Source: CAZQKE01 sp964593865
GTDB lineage: Bacteria; Chloroflexota; Anaerolineae; JAAYZQ01
Length of the DNA: 10,463 nucleotides
Assembly (NCBI GenBank): GCA_964593865.1
Contig: CAZQKE010000004.1
Coordinates: 1 to 10,463 of the forward strand
Direction: 5' to 3'
Of this stretch, positions 1 through 6,239 are shown in pieces. Position 1 is the stretch's first letter, and each line of letters starts with the position of its first letter. Under the pieces are notes generated by a model. It made no database searches. It was given only the letters and a program-made list of their open reading frames with translations, and had not been told where the DNA came from. The position numbers and the translations under genes are program-made.

Positions 1-3000
1 GGGTCAAATGCAACCGTAGATGCACGGACTTGCCCCATTTGCTGGTGTAGGGGCGTTCCGAGATAACCACCTCGCCCGAAACCAAGCACCGTCGGATGTC
101 ATCGGCAATTCCCGCTTCAATGAGGGGCGGGTAGGTCAACACGTTGATAGATTTGGTCGCTTCGGTGGAGGGTGAACCCAGAATGCGCAGCATGGCCTCG
201 TTGACGTTGACGATCCTGCCCTGCGGGTCCACAGACAAGATCCCCAAGGGAGCATGTTCCACCAGCAAACGGTATCGCTCCTCACTCTCCCGCAAGGCGG
301 CTTCGGCCTCCACCTGCTCGGTGATGTCATGAGCGGTACCGAACAGGCGGACAGGGGTTCCATCGTCGTCAACGATAAGTTGCCCGCGGGCGTGGAGGGT
401 GCGTACGGTCCCATCGGGGCGCACGATGCGGTGGACATAGTCCACAGGCTCGCCCTTGGTCATTATATCTTGCAAAGCCTGCGTGACCAAAGGCAGGTCG
501 TCGGGGTGGATATGTTCTCCAAAGCTGTCGACGGCAGGGACATGCTTTTTGGGATCCAGGCCGTAGATGCGATATAGCTCATCCGACCAGGTCAGACTCT
601 CGGAAGCAATATCCCACCCCCAGCTCCCCAGGTTGGCCAGGTGCTGGGCCTGGGCCAACTGGGCTTCCCGCTCCCGCAGGGTGGCTTCGGCCCGTACCCG
701 TTCGGTGATGTCGCGGGTAGCTTCAACGATGCCGATCAACTCCCCACCCTCCCCCAGGAGGGGAGAAGCAATGATCTCAAACAGGCGTTTTTCCTCATCG
801 GCCAGGATGTGCTCATGCACCACGGTCACCGGTTTCAGGGTTTTGCGCACCTCTTGTAAAGGGCAAGGATGCTCTTTGCCGTCGCAGGGGGTTTCCCGCC
901 GATGGGAGACCTGATAGCAATACAACAGTTCATCTTCTGGATAGTGATCGTACACAGCCTTGTTCGCCAGGCGAACTTGGTAATCGTTCCCGATCAGCAA
1001 GATGGGGTCTTGGATGGCGTCAATGGTGGTCTGTAACAGTTCAAAGGCGGCAGCCCGCTCCGCCTCGGCCAATCGGCGGGCGGTCAGGTAACGGGCGTTC
1101 TCCAGAGCAGAGGCGACCTGATCGGCCAACAGGCCGACGAGGGTTTCATCCGCAGAAGAAAAGGCACCCGGTCTCTTGCTTGCCAGGGACAGGGTTCCCA
1201 GGACCTCATCCCCCGTCAGGAGGGGAGTGACCAACAGCGAGCGGAAGCGCAAAGGTTGCGCACCGGGAACGAACCGATCATCGGCCAGCACATCGGGCAC
1301 GTTGATCGTCCGCCGCTCTTGGAAGGCATGTCCGGCAATCCCTACACCGGCTTGGAAGGAGATCGGATCTTCCTTGATCCGCTCGTCGCCGCTCGTAACA
1401 ACGGTACGCAGCGTCTCCCCATCCTCCTGTAACCATTGCAAAGCGGCCATTTCTGCGTTGGTGACGATCTCCAGAGCGGCGTTGATGCTCCGTCGCAGGG
1501 CTGCTTCCAGGTCGCGGATGCCCCCCAGTTCCCGACTCAGGTCCAGCAGCCGGTTCAGGGCCGCATCCATCCACTTGCGGGCGGTCACATCACGGCTGAC
1601 GCCCAGAATGGTCGTGGGGTTGCCCTCTTCATCGTAGAGGAAACGAGCCTGGATCTCTACCCAGATGGTGTGACCGTCTTTATGATATTGTTCCACCTCC
1701 AACTTGACCGAGTTTGTGGGGTCCGCATCCCCTTGGGTCACGCGCTCCAGCGATCTGGCAATAATGCGGTTCACCTTCTCGACCGAATGGGGAGGCAGCA
1801 CTTTGTCTACCGTCTGCCCGATGATCTCTTGGGGAGCAAAGCCGGAAAGCCGTTCAATGGCCGGGCTGATGTAGGTAAAAGTAAGGGTCGCCAGGTCCAA
1901 AGTCCAGATATTGTCACTCATATTCTCGGCCAGGAGCCGGTACTGGGCCTCGCTTTCCCGCAGGGAAGCCTCCACCTGCTTGCGGCGGGCGATCTCCCGG
2001 CGGAGTTTCTCGTTGATCTGAGTGAGTTCGGCGGTGCGGGCGGCGACCAACTCTTCCAGGTGATCCTTGTAGGCCCGGAGTTCCCGCTCCGCCTGTTGCC
2101 GCTCGGCGATCTCGCGCTGGGCTTTCTCGAACAGGCGGGCGTTCTCAATGGCGATGGCCGCATGGTTGGCCAACGTCATCAGGAGATCCCGATCCCGTTC
2201 GGTGAACCGACCTCGCCGCTTGTTGACCGCCTCCAACACGCCGACCGGTTTGCCCTCGACCAACATGGGAACCGCCAGGACAGAACGGGTCGGCAGACCG
2301 CTTTCCTGCCCGATGGTGGGGTAATGATCGGGATCGGCGGTCACATCGTGGACGATCTGCGGAATGCCCAATGCCAGGGTCCGGGCTGCAATGCCATGCC
2401 CGGCAGGGACGTGAACTCCTTCAAGGTGTTTCCCCACGGTGGCTTGGAAGATCAAGTCTCCCGTCTTCTCATCCAGCAGGAGGATGGAACAATCGGCAGC
2501 ATCAACCAGCATGGCCGCTTTTTCGACGATCAAACGCAAAAGCGATTGAAGTTCCAGGGTGGAGGAGAGGGCCATGCTGACCTGATGCAGCGTTTCCAAT
2601 TCGGCCACCCGACCGGCCAAATCGCTGTGGGAAAGCTCCAGATCGGCCAGGGTTGCGCTCCGTTGCGATTCGGCCTGCACCCATTTGGTGATGTCCCTGG
2701 CCACAATAACGGCATGGGTGATCTCGGTCCCATCCCCGTGGTAGGGGTAGTACCCCAAGTCCATACACCGCCAACCCCAAGCAGCATATTCTATCCAGTT
2801 TTGTTCGTGAACCTCTTGACCGGCAAGGCAGCGATCCAACTGGGGTTTGATCACCTCCCGAAAAACCTTTTCCCCCCAAATATCGGCCACGGTGCGCCCC
2901 ACGATCTCATCCCGCGGCCTGCCCACCGCCTGGCAATATGCTTGGTTGACGGTCCGGTAGACGTAATCCCGATCAACGAGGGAGATCAACTCTTGGGAAA

Positions 3001-3148
3001 AATCGGCGATGGAAGTGACTCCATCGGCACGAGGCAAACCGGGACCTTGCACTTCCGGGATAGGTTCGTCTTGGGATGCAACCCGTCCCATTGCTACATC
3101 TTGATCCGCAATCGGTTTGGGCTTTTCTTCTGTTTGCACGGTTGTCAT
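1..3148 (-). CDS. PAS/GAF multi-domain sensor protein, C-terminus cut by the window edge
   Basis: Reads without a stop from an ATG at 3148 to position 1, giving 1049 complete codons. A GAGGAAAG ribosome-binding site lies just upstream of the ATG. Domains in order, with rough residues: PAS (45-153), GAF (183-338, 'VSMALSSTLELQSLL' to 'IAIENARLF'), a coiled-coil linker (338-408, 'HLEELVAARTAELTQINEKL'), PAS (408-521), second GAF (528-686), PAS with clustered Cys/His (700-815), PAS_3-like domain (835-945, 'GSWGWDIASESLTWSDELY') and the start of a fifth PAS (948 on). PAS blocks end in typical 'RDITE' or 'HDITEQ' motifs. There is no signal peptide or membrane segment, so it is probably cytosolic and senses small ligands or redox state. 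The output domain (histidine kinase, GGDEF or cyclase) lies outside the window, so its activity cannot be named. It is the last gene seen in the operon, 247 nt after the second cyclase gene. Confidence 0.93.
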   Translation of the reverse strand, partial: MTTVQTEEKPKPIADQDVAMGRVASQDEPIPEVQGPGLPRADGVTSIADFSQELISLVDRDYVYRTVNQAYCQAVGRPRDEIVGRTVADIWGEKVFREVIKPQLDRCLAGQEVHEQNWIEYAAWGWRCMDLGYYPYHGDGTEITHAVIVARDITKWVQAESQRSATLADLELSHSDLAGRVAELETLHQVSMALSSTLELQSLLRLIVEKAAMLVDAADCSILLLDEKTGDLIFQATVGKHLEGVHVPAGHGIAARTLALGIPQIVHDVTADPDHYPTIGQESGLPTRSVLAVPMLVEGKPVGVLEAVNKRRGRFTERDRDLLMTLANHAAIAIENARLFEKAQREIAERQQAERELRAYKDHLEELVAARTAELTQINEKLRREIARRKQVEASLRESEAQYRLLAENMSDNIWTLDLATLTFTYISPAIERLSGFAPQEIIGQTVDKVLPPHSVEKVNRIIARSLERVTQGDADPTNSVKLEVEQYHKDGHTIWVEIQARFLYDEEGNPTTILGVSRDVTARKWMDAALNRLLDLSRELGGIRDLEAALRRSINAALEIVTNAEMAALQWLQEDGETLRTVVTSGDERIKEDPISFQAGVGIAGHAFQERRTINVPDVLADDRFVPGAQPLRFRSLLVTPLLTGDEVLGTLSLASKRPGAFSSADETLVGLLADQVASALENARYLTARRLAEAERAAAFELLQTTIDAIQDPILLIGNDYQVRLANKAVYDHYPEDELLYCYQVSHRRETPCDGKEHPCPLQEVRKTLKPVTVVHEHILADEEKRLFEIIASPLLGEGGELIGIVEATRDITERVRAEATLREREAQLAQAQHLANLGSWGWDIASESLTWSDELYRIYGLDPKKHVPAVDSFGEHIHPDDLPLVTQALQDIMTKGEPVDYVHRIVRPDGTVRTLHARGQLIVDDDGTPVRLFGTAHDITEQVEAEAALRESEERYRLLVEHAPLGILSVDPQGRIVNVNEAMLRILGSPSTEATKSINVLTYPPLIEAGIADDIRRCLVSGEVVISERPYTSKWGKSVHLRLHLT

Positions 3149-3171
3149 AAAACTTTCCTCGAAAATAATGT

Positions 3172-3360
3172 GGGCCGTCCACGAATACATCCGGCCCGGT
3201 GGCACAAGTTTCCAACTTACAGAGAAAATCGCGGTTGGAACCGCCAAGACGCCAAGAGCGCGAAGGTCTTCCTTTTTTCCTTCCCTTTGCGCCCTTTGCG
3301 CCTTTGCGGTTCAAATCCCCGGAACCGCCAAAGCGGGCCGTCCACGAATACACCCGGCCC
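3172..3360. repeat. Intergenic repeat element bounded by 26-bp direct repeats
   Basis: The 247-nt gap between the second cyclase gene and the PAS/GAF gene holds no gene. A 26-bp sequence beginning GGGCCGTCCACGAATACA and ending CCGGCCC occurs at 3172-3197 and again at 3335-3360, with one mismatch (T against C). Each copy also carries GGGCCG at one end and CGGCCC near the other, so it can fold into a small hairpin. Between the copies lies a larger imperfect inverted repeat, listed separately. A further GGAACCGCCAA motif is found at 3237-3247 and 3321-3331. The layout resembles a short non-coding dispersed element; its copy number in the genome cannot be seen from here. Confidence 0.75.
3238..3312. 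repeat. Imperfect 29-bp inverted repeat able to form a long hairpin
   Basis: Arm one (3238-3266) begins GAACCGCCAAGACGCC and arm two (3284-3312) ends GCGCCTTTGCGGTTC. Aligned against the reverse complement of arm two, 24 of 29 positions match, with a 17-nt pyrimidine-rich loop. Both arms are built from a short periodic unit (CGCCAAG or CGCAAAG). In minus-strand RNA, the direction of the flanking genes, two of the five mismatches become G-U wobbles. No T-run follows the stem in that direction, so it is not a canonical intrinsic terminator. It could slow transcription or affect mRNA stability between the cyclase and sensor genes, which is inference. Confidence 0.8.
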
Positions 3361-3395
3361 CAGGCCCGAAAGAGGCGCGTTGTCCTCGGCACACG

Positions 3396-4487
3396 TCACC
3401 CGCTCAAGGAGCGGACACGATAGATCGGGATCATCCGCCCCCCGCCTTTGAACGGCATGGGAGGCAGCGGTGTGACCTCCACCCGACCGGCCAATTGCTC
3501 ATAGGTGGTTGACCCGATCAGCACCTCTCCTCCTTGCGCCGTAGTGCAAATGCGATAGGCCACATTGGTCGCGTCGCCGATGGCACTGTAATCGTATCGC
3601 CAGTGGGCACCGGTGTTGCCTACTACTGCCGGGCCGCTATAGATCCCCACGCCAAAGTGGAGGGATAATGCATCCGCCAGCGCAGGGAAGGGATGGTCCT
3701 CCATCTCTTCCTGGATGGCCAAGCCCGCCTGCACGGCCAACCGGGCATGGTCCGGCTGATCGTTGGGCGCGTTGAACAAAGCCATGACCGCATCTCCCAT
3801 AAATTGGGCAATGGTTCCTCCTGCTTTGGCGATGGCGTTACAGGCCACGCTCAGACATTCATTGAGGACTTCCATCGTCTGGGTGGGAGATAGCCGTTCG
3901 GCCAGGTGAGAATAGCCGCGCAGGTCGGCAAAGAGGATGGATACATCACGCAGTTCGCCGCCGGGCTGCGGCAATAGGCGTCGTTCCAGCAAGGCGTCGG
4001 CAACCTCGCTGGGCACGTAACGGCGCAACAAAAAGTCCAACTGGGCGTTGGCCTGGGCCAAATCCCGCTGCAAAAGGCGCAGTTCGTTGCGCTTCTGGGC
4101 CAGCATCTGGGCAAAACGCCCTTGTTCGGTCACGTCGGAAAAGATGACCAGCAGATAAGCTTCCCGGTCGCCGGGGCGGGTATGGGCCAGGACGGTGATC
4201 GTCAGGTAACGGGTCTCTCCAGATCGGCCTTCGCCGGCCGAAACCGTTCGGTTAATGCGCTCCAACTGGAAACGGCCCAGCCTCCCACTCAGGACATCGG
4301 TCAGGGTATCCTCACAGCCCAGCAATTCGGGGACCGCATCCACCAGGGCACGCCCCGGCCACTCCTCCAGATCGGGCAAGGTGATGGTTCTTTCGCTCGT
4401 TTCCACAACCACCAGGTTGCGGTCGGCGATCACATAGGCGTTTCCGCAATCGCGGAGGATTGTGCGAGCAACGCTTGGATCCATCAT
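3396..4487 (-). CDS. PAS-linked class III adenylate/guanylate cyclase (second of tandem pair)
   Basis: 363 residues. The N-terminal part (about 8-120) is a PAS-like sensor ending 'VIFSDVTEQGRF'. A helical linker follows (121-156, 'QKRNELRLLQRDLAQANAQL'), then a cyclase homology domain (about 157-360) starting 'RYVPSEVADALL'. Metal-binding aspartates are present at D188 (ILFADLRG) and D232 (FMGDAVMALF), and the transition-state pair is N308 and R312 (TNVAYR). The position that is usually Lys, which sets purine choice, is Q228, and the partner position is S301, as in class IIIb enzymes that carry Thr/Ser there. It probably makes cAMP or cGMP from the triphosphate; the substrate is uncertain. 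The ATG at 4487 overlaps the stop of the upstream cyclase gene by 4 nt (ATGA) and has GAAAGG upstream. A longer in-frame start at 4832 gives Arg/Cys-rich sequence with no cyclase likeness and lies inside the neighbouring gene, so it is rejected. Confidence 0.93.
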   Translation of the reverse strand: MMDPSVARTILRDCGNAYVIADRNLVVVETSERTITLPDLEEWPGRALVDAVPELLGCEDTLTDVLSGRLGRFQLERINRTVSAGEGRSGETRYLTITVLAHTRPGDREAYLLVIFSDVTEQGRFAQMLAQKRNELRLLQRDLAQANAQLDFLLRRYVPSEVADALLERRLLPQPGGELRDVSILFADLRGYSHLAERLSPTQTMEVLNECLSVACNAIAKAGGTIAQFMGDAVMALFNAPNDQPDHARLAVQAGLAIQEEMEDHPFPALADALSLHFGVGIYSGPAVVGNTGAHWRYDYSAIGDATNVAYRICTTAQGGEVLIGSTTYEQLAGRVEVTPLPPMPFKGGGRMIPIYRVRSLSG

Positions 4488-5551
4488 GCAGAGCCTTTCA
4501 TGTCCTCTACCCGGAAGATGGGCAAGAGTTTGCTCTTGCCCTTGAGCCGGATGGGAGATAGAGCGGTAACGGTGACGCGATCTGCCACTTGTTGCCGGGT
4601 CGTAGAGCCGATCAACACTTCGCCGGCCTGCGCAATACCGCAGATGCGAAAAGCCGTGTTGGTCGTATCGCCGATGGCACTGTAGGCGTAACGCCAATGG
4701 GCACCGGTATTGCCCACCACTGCCGGACCGCTGTGGATACCCACACCAAAATCCAGACGGGGCAATCCATCGCCGACCCGGTAACTTTTCATGCGCCGCT
4801 GAAGCGTTACGCCGGCCCTGACGGCCCGCCAAGCATGGTCCGGTTGATCGCCGGGTGCATTGAACAGGGCCATAACCGCATCGGCCATAAATTGGGTAAT
4901 GGTCCCGCCCACTTCGGCAATGGCGTCACAGGCGACGGTCAAATGCCGGTTGACCAGTTGCATGGTCTGTTGTGGTGAAAGCTGCCCGGCCCAGCGAGAA
5001 TAGCCGCGCAAGTCGGCAAACAGGACGGACACTTGGCGCAGTTCCCCACCGGGCCGGGGCAACAGGCGGCGTTCCAGCAACGCATCGGCCACTTGGGTCG
5101 GTACATAATGACGCAGCAGAAAATCCAATTGACCGTGAATCTGGACCAGATCTCGTTGTAAAAGGGCCAATTCATTGCGCTGCTGGGTCAGCATCTGCAT
5201 ATAACGCCCCTGGGCCGTTGTATCGGTCAAGACGGCCAAAAGGCGCGGACGCTCCGGTTCCAAAAGGCGAACGGTGAGGGTAAGATAGCGCACAGCCCCC
5301 CTGACCGTCGCATCATCACGGTTGATCTGCTCCAACCGGAACAGGGGCAACTTGCCCGTCAGTACGTCGTGGAGGGGCGATTCGCATCCCTGTAGCTCGG
5401 GGATCAGATCCGGCAACGTTTGTCCCACAAAGCGATCCCCCGTCAAGAGGGAGGAAGCTCCTCCGATCTCCACGACTCGCAGGTCCGGTTCGGCGATGGC
5501 ATAAGCGATTTGAAGAGTCTGCAAGATCTTTTGGTAGATCAGGCGATCCAT
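4484..5551 (-). CDS. PAS-linked class III adenylate/guanylate cyclase (first of tandem pair)
   Basis: 355 residues with the same layout as its downstream neighbour: a PAS-like N-terminus (about 5-115), a helical linker (116-148) and a cyclase homology domain (150-350). The two share long near-identical stretches such as 'VADALLERRLLP', 'LFADLRGYS' and 'GPAVVGNTGAHWRY', so they are a tandem duplication. Metal aspartates are D180 and D224, and the transition-state residues are N298 and R302. Q220 replaces the usual substrate-selecting Lys and S291 is at the Thr/Asp site. The Gly normally preceding the second aspartate is Ala here (A223, 'FMADAVMALF'), unlike its twin. Start: the ATG at 5551 lies 7 nt after GAGG. 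A TTG at 5554 would also fit the frame but is too close to that site. The gene follows the GTPase stop by 15 nt and overlaps the next cyclase by 4 nt, which suggests coupled translation. Confidence 0.92.
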   Translation of the reverse strand: MDRLIYQKILQTLQIAYAIAEPDLRVVEIGGASSLLTGDRFVGQTLPDLIPELQGCESPLHDVLTGKLPLFRLEQINRDDATVRGAVRYLTLTVRLLEPERPRLLAVLTDTTAQGRYMQMLTQQRNELALLQRDLVQIHGQLDFLLRHYVPTQVADALLERRLLPRPGGELRQVSVLFADLRGYSRWAGQLSPQQTMQLVNRHLTVACDAIAEVGGTITQFMADAVMALFNAPGDQPDHAWRAVRAGVTLQRRMKSYRVGDGLPRLDFGVGIHSGPAVVGNTGAHWRYAYSAIGDTTNTAFRICGIAQAGEVLIGSTTRQQVADRVTVTALSPIRLKGKSKLLPIFRVEDMKGSA

Positions 5552-5566
5552 CAACCTGCCTCGGTA

Positions 5567-6091
5567 TCAAGCCAACAACAGGCGACCCAGATGGTAGAAA
5601 GCCGCTTCAACACCTTGCCCGGTTTTCGCGCTGGTCAGGTAAAAGGGCGCGCCGAGATCGGCCGCAGCAGCCTCAATCTGTTCTACCGTCAGCTGACGTT
5701 CCTCAACCAGATCCTGCTTGTTGGCCGCCAGGACCACACGAGCCGAAGGACTCACACTCCACAGGTCATCGGCATAGGAACGGAGGCTTTCCAACGTTTC
5801 CGCCCTGGTCAGATCGCAAACCAGCAAAGCCCCCGCCGTACCGCGCAGGTAGCTGGCCCGCACCTGAGTAAACTCCTCGCTACCGGCCAGGTCCCAGAGC
5901 ATCATGGTCAGCTCGGTCAACGGCGCATCGGCCCCCTCGGCAGAAGGGAGCATGATCCTTTTTCGACTGACCTTGACGCCAATGGTACTGAGGTATTTGT
6001 CATCAAATAGATCGTACACAAAACGGCGTATCAAACTCGTTTTCCCCACGGCAAAATCGCCGACCAGACAGACCTTTTTGCTAATCCCCAC
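5567..6091 (-). CDS. Ras/Rab-like prokaryotic small GTPase
   Basis: 174 residues, a single G domain. All five nucleotide-binding motifs are visible: G1 GDFAVGKT (11-18), G2 Thr at T36 in 'YLSTIG', G3 WDLAG (66-70), G4 NKQD (124-127) and G5 TSAK (153-156). Order, spacing and the Rab-type 'WDxAG.EEF' and 'TSAKTG' place it in the Ras superfamily, near the prokaryotic MglA/Rup-type groups, rather than with translation or tRNA-modifying GTPases. The residue matching Ras Gln61 is S71, so intrinsic hydrolysis may be slow and depend on a partner. A roughly seven-residue acidic/Pro insertion (about 50-58) lies between the two switches. It has no membrane anchor or lipidation motif. The GTG start at 6091 has GGAGGAGG 4 nt upstream. 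It sits between a membrane protein with a longin/roadblock-like domain, a fold often used to bind such GTPases, and two cyclases, so a switch role in that pathway is likely but inferred. Confidence 0.93.
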   Translation of the reverse strand: MGISKKVCLVGDFAVGKTSLIRRFVYDLFDDKYLSTIGVKVSRKRIMLPSAEGADAPLTELTMMLWDLAGSEEFTQVRASYLRGTAGALLVCDLTRAETLESLRSYADDLWSVSPSARVVLAANKQDLVEERQLTVEQIEAAAADLGAPFYLTSAKTGQGVEAAFYHLGRLLLA

Positions 6092-6134
6092 AGGACCTCC
6101 TCCAGCACGACCTCATCGCAGCCGGTTTCTAAAA

Positions 6135-6235
6135 GCAAGTGCATCCGCCGGTTTCATGAAGGGCACCCGTGTCAAAGCAACCGTTTCTCGGCGAATCCCG
6201 CGCTTGCGCGGCATAAAACCCCGAAATGCACTTGC
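6135..6235. repeat. Nested inverted repeats in the 148-nt gap before the GTPase gene
   Basis: The gap 6092-6239 holds no gene. A perfect 10-bp inverted repeat, GCAAGTGCAT at 6135-6144 and ATGCACTTGC at 6226-6235, encloses a second palindrome at 6198-6211 (CCGCGCTTGCGCGG). In the operon mRNA these could form a long-range stem around a GC-rich hairpin. No T-run follows the hairpin, so termination is not supported. It may be an mRNA processing or translation-control structure between the membrane-protein and GTPase genes. Confidence 0.55.
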
Positions 6236-6239
6236 GGTC

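Noticed and set aside
3172..3360. CRISPR array
   Set aside because: Only two copies of the 26-bp repeat, 137 bp apart, with an inverted repeat between them rather than unique spacers, and no cas genes.
2973..3392. 139-codon minus-strand frame across the intergenic repeat
   Set aside because: It is repeat-derived, overlaps the start of the sensor gene in another frame, and shows no domain.
1436..3451. 671-codon open frame on the plus strand
   Set aside because: It lies wholly opposite the PAS/GAF sensor gene and the repeat region, has no recognisable domain, and arises from the codon bias of the true strand.
4488..4832. Upstream extension of the second cyclase to a start at 4832
   Set aside because: The extra 115 residues are Arg/Cys-rich, overlap the conserved end of the other cyclase in a different frame, and the ATG at 4487 with its 4-nt overlap is the natural start.
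6170..6175. TTGACA (minus strand) as a -35 for a GTPase promoter
   Set aside because: The expected -10 position 17 bp on reads ACCGGC, and no TATAAT-like box is found at 16-18 bp spacing.
6198..6211. GC-rich palindrome as an intrinsic terminator after the membrane-protein gene
   Set aside because: No T-run follows on either strand, and the GTPase gene continues in the same direction with its own ribosome-binding site.
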